Assembly (NCBI GenBank): GCA_002691725.1
Contig: NZIT01000062.1
Span: forward strand, 1 to 8,471
Reading direction: 5' to 3'
Source of the DNA: SAR116 cluster bacterium
GTDB lineage: Bacteria; Pseudomonadota; Alphaproteobacteria; Puniceispirillales; UBA1172
DNA length: 8,471 nt
This document shows, one piece after another, positions 6,517 through 8,471 of the stretch. The position numbers and the translations under genes were made by a program. Positions within the stretch are counted from its first letter, which is position 1, and each line of letters starts with the position of its first letter. Below the pieces are notes generated by a model. The model was not told the origin of the DNA, searched no databases, and saw nothing but the letters and a program-made list of their open reading frames with translations.

Positions 6517-7853
6517 TGGCAAGAACGCCAGACAGAATGGCCGTTGGTGCAGGGTTAGGGGCTTTCAGCAAAGCCTCTGATTTACGTCAACGTATTCTAT
6601 TCACGCTGGGTGCGCTGATTGTTTATCGCCTGGGGACATATATCCCTGTTCCCGGTATTAATCCTGATATACTGGCGGATATTTTCAGCCGCAATTCATC
6701 GGGTATCCTGGGCATGTTTGACATGTTCAGTGGCGGCTCACTTGGCCGTATGACGATTTTTGCATTGACCATTATGCCATATATCACGGCATCAATTATC
6801 ATGCAGTTAATGACGTCTATCGTGCCTAGTCTTGAGACGCTGAAGAAAGAAGGCGAAGCTGGCCGCAAAATCATTAATCAATATACTCGCTATTTGACCG
6901 TGCTTCTGGCAACGGTGCAAGGCTACGGCATTGCTGTTGGGCTGGAGCAAGCGCAAGGCGTGGTTTATGACCCCGGCATGTTCTTCCGCGTAACAACAGT
7001 CGTAACGCTGGTTGGCGGTACATTATTCCTGATGTGGCTGGGTGAGCAAATCACTCAGCGCGGCGTTGGTAACGGCATATCGCTGATCATCTTCTCTGGC
7101 ATTGTGGCTAATCTGCCGAGCGCTTTGGCAGGCACGTTTGAGCTGGGGCGGACAGGCGCATTATCGCCGTTCCTGATCCTGTTCTTCTTGCTCATGGCGG
7201 TTGCTGTGATCGCCTTTATTGTCTTTATTGAGCGCTCTCAACGGCGCATCTTGATCCAATATCCAAAACGCCAACAGGGCAATAAAGTTTTTGGCGGTGA
7301 GTCATCGCACCTGCCGCTAAAGGTTAATGTTGCAGGAGTTATCCCGCCGATCTTTGCATCCTCGCTATTGTTAATGCCTGTCTCTATTCTGAGCTTGTCA
7401 AATACCGCTGATGGTGGGGCAGGCTGGCTCGTCACGCTGAATGCCTTACTTGGCCGTGGTCAACCGCTTTATCTTGGTATCTATATCGCTCTGATCGTGT
7501 TCTTTGCGTTTTTCTATACAGCGATCGTGTTCAACCCATCGGATACAGCCGAAAATCTGCGCCGCTATGGCGGCTATGTGCCGGGTATTCGCCCCGGTCA
7601 GCCGACAGCCGATTATCTGGATTACGTCCTGACACGAATAACTGTTCTTGGTGCGGCTTATCTATCGGCGGTCTGTATTTTGCCTGAGATATTAATAAGC
7701 CAGTATAGTGTGCCATTTTATTTTGGCGGCACGAGTTTGCTGATTGTGGTGACAGTGACGCAAGATACGATGACTCAAGTTCAGTCGCATCTGATGGCGC
7801 ATCAATATGAAAGCTTGATCCGTAAATCAAACCTAAGAGGCAAGAAAAGATGA
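6516..7853 (+). CDS. secY: Protein translocase subunit SecY
   Basis: SecY is the inner-membrane channel of the Sec translocon; with SecE and SecG it moves unfolded proteins across or into the membrane, driven by SecA or the ribosome. The 445-residue product has ten likely membrane segments (about 24-44, 78-100, 122-142, 158-176, 188-206, 217-238, 270-294, 320-340, 371-391, 399-417). The plug lies around SSGILGMFDMFSGG (61-74). Cytosolic loop C5 holds the conserved GIRPG with Arg359, the counterpart of E. coli Arg357 needed for SecA function. The start overlaps the rplO stop (TAATG). Its SD is weak (AAGG, 4 nt spacing), so translation is probably coupled to rplO. A second Met at residue 8 is a less likely start. 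It overlaps adk by 4 nt. Confidence 0.98.
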   Translation: MARTPDRMAVGAGLGAFSKASDLRQRILFTLGALIVYRLGTYIPVPGINPDILADIFSRNSSGILGMFDMFSGGSLGRMTIFALTIMPYITASIIMQLMTSIVPSLETLKKEGEAGRKIINQYTRYLTVLLATVQGYGIAVGLEQAQGVVYDPGMFFRVTTVVTLVGGTLFLMWLGEQITQRGVGNGISLIIFSGIVANLPSALAGTFELGRTGALSPFLILFFLLMAVAVIAFIVFIERSQRRILIQYPKRQQGNKVFGGESSHLPLKVNVAGVIPPIFASSLLLMPVSILSLSNTADGGAGWLVTLNALLGRGQPLYLGIYIALIVFFAFFYTAIVFNPSDTAENLRRYGGYVPGIRPGQPTADYLDYVLTRITVLGAAYLSAVCILPEILISQYSVPFYFGGTSLLIVVTVTQDTMTQVQSHLMAHQYESLIRKSNLRGKKR

Positions 7854-8428
7854 TTATTATCCTTCTTGGTCCTCCTGGTGCTGGTAAAGGCACGCAAGCG
7901 ACACGGCTCATGGACAAATACGGATTTGTTCAGCTTTCGACAGGCGATATGCTGCGTGAGGCGATTGCCAATAGCACCGAGCTAGGGATGCAGGCGAAGG
8001 CGATTATGGAAGCTGGTAATCTGGTTGAGGATCACATCATTCTTGGCATGATTGGTGAGCGGCTCAGCTCTGGCGCATCAGATGAGGGCGTTATTCTTGA
8101 TGGCTTCCCACGGACAATCGCCCAAGCCGAAGGTCTTGATGCCATGCTCGCGGAAATGAGCTTGGGCGTTGATCATGTGATTGAAATGCAAGTGGATGAG
8201 CAAATGCTCGCTGACCGGATTGTCAAGCGGGCGGCGGAGTCCGATCAGGTTCGTGATGATGACACGGTTGAGGTGCTACAAAAGCGGCTCAAGGTGTATC
8301 ATGAAAGTACTGCCCCGATTATTCCTTACTACACGGATAAGGGGCGGCTGAGTGTTGTTGATGGTATGCAGGCAATAGAAACTGTCGCATCAGCAATTGA
8401 TAACATTATTGGTGGGCAGGAGGTCTGA
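7850..8428 (+). CDS. adk: Adenylate kinase, short LID form
   Basis: This cytosolic enzyme interconverts 2 ADP with ATP and AMP, balancing the adenylate pool. The 192-residue product has the P-loop GPPGAGKGT (7-15), the AMP-site STGDMLR (30-36, Arg36), LDGFPRT (83-89, Arg88), and arginines that match the LID and active-site residues: Arg127, Arg135 in VRDDD and Arg146 in KRLKVYH. The long zinc-binding or E. coli-type LID is absent; only seven residues separate Arg127 and Arg135. Short forms are known in alphaproteobacteria. Start and secY stop overlap (ATGA), with AAGAGG at 7835-7840, 9 nt upstream. Its location between secY and the promoter at 8435-8462 makes it the probable last gene of this unit. 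Confidence 0.97.
   Translation: MIIILLGPPGAGKGTQATRLMDKYGFVQLSTGDMLREAIANSTELGMQAKAIMEAGNLVEDHIILGMIGERLSSGASDEGVILDGFPRTIAQAEGLDAMLAEMSLGVDHVIEMQVDEQMLADRIVKRAAESDQVRDDDTVEVLQKRLKVYHESTAPIIPYYTDKGRLSVVDGMQAIETVASAIDNIIGGQEV
8418..8423 (+). promoter_or_regulatory. SD-like AGGAGG at the end of adk with no clear gene to serve
   Basis: AGGAGG spans the Gln-Glu-Val codons just before the adk stop. It is as good as the best SD in the operon, yet no convincing start follows at normal spacing. TTG at 8435 (11 nt away) opens only eight codons before TAA, and ATG at 8452 is too far. It could be chance coding sequence or a remnant of an earlier close junction. Confidence 0.3.
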
Positions 8429-8434
8429 CCACGC

Positions 8435-8462
8435 TTGACTGTAACGCACTTATGGCTATAAT
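8435..8462 (+). promoter_or_regulatory. Near-consensus sigma-70-type promoter downstream of adk
   Basis: A -35 box TTGACT (8435-8440, 5 of 6 to TTGACA) is followed by 16 nt and a perfect -10 box TATAAT (8457-8462). There is no extended -10 TG. The bases after the -10 begin TCGCGC, a GC-rich discriminator of the kind found in growth-rate-controlled promoters of E. coli. Transcription would start at about 8468-8471 and leave the window rightwards. From gene order in relatives, it should drive rpsM-rpsK-rpoA-rplQ. Of the intergenic stretches in the window, it is the only one with space for a promoter. Confidence 0.75.
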
Positions 8463-8471
8463 TCGCGCTTC

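Noticed and set aside
7531..7917. Minus-strand open frame across the secY-adk junction
   Set aside because: It lies wholly within the conserved secY and adk coding sequence, and its product resembles no family; it is a shadow frame.
8452..8471. ATG at 8452 as the start of rpsM
   Set aside because: The frame reads MAIIRA, not the MARIAGV start of S13, it has no SD nearby, and it overlaps the -10 box of the promoter. rpsM most likely begins beyond the window.
1..8471. A hidden new system, mobile element, CRISPR array or RNA gene
   Set aside because: Both strands are covered by the conserved operon. No direct repeats, transposase, integration site, tRNA or rRNA signature, or intergenic space beyond 22 nt was seen before the end of adk.

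Overview
The window is one unbroken run of ribosomal-protein genes, all on the + strand: the second half of the S10 cluster, the whole spc cluster, then secY and adk. The order is (rplB end)-rpsS-rplV-rpsC-rplP-rpmC-rpsQ-rplN-rplX-rplE-rpsN-rpsH-rplF-rplR-rpsE-rpmD-rplO-secY-adk. Every gene is full length and in frame except rplB, of which only the last codons are present. The proteins look alphaproteobacterial: L22 has the NEAKA-type N-terminal extension, S14 is the long form without a zinc site, adenylate kinase is the short form without a zinc LID, and adk directly follows secY. GC content in lines sampled by eye is roughly 42-60%, averaging somewhere under or near 50%, which is moderate for this class. 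The order or family cannot be fixed by eye.

Layout. Positions 1-2296 hold the S10-cluster part: L2 tail, S19, L22, S3, L16, L29, S17. Positions 2319-6516 hold the spc part: L14, L24, L5, S14, S8, L6, L18, S5, L30, L15. Positions 6516-7853 encode the SecY translocon channel and 7850-8428 adenylate kinase. Gaps between genes are 5-22 nt, and four junctions overlap by 1-4 nt. No stretch over 300 bases lacks a gene, and no RNA gene, mobile element, CRISPR array or terminator was seen.

How it works together. The set supplies small- and large-subunit proteins in one transcript, with the protein-export channel and an energy-balancing enzyme at the end. Most start codons have a Shine-Dalgarno (SD) sequence that overlaps or abuts the previous stop codon, which points to translational coupling. 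TAG is unusually frequent as a stop here, apparently because its AG often forms part of the next gene's SD. Just after adk there is a near-consensus sigma-70-type promoter (TTGACT, 16 nt, TATAAT) facing out of the window, probably serving the next ribosomal cluster (rpsM-rpsK-rpoA in relatives).

No previously undescribed system was found. The points worth a second look are regulatory: the promoter after adk, the stop/SD fusions, a possible S8-operator-like hairpin at the start of rplE, an SD-like sequence at the end of adk with no obvious gene to serve, and a very short adenylate kinase LID.
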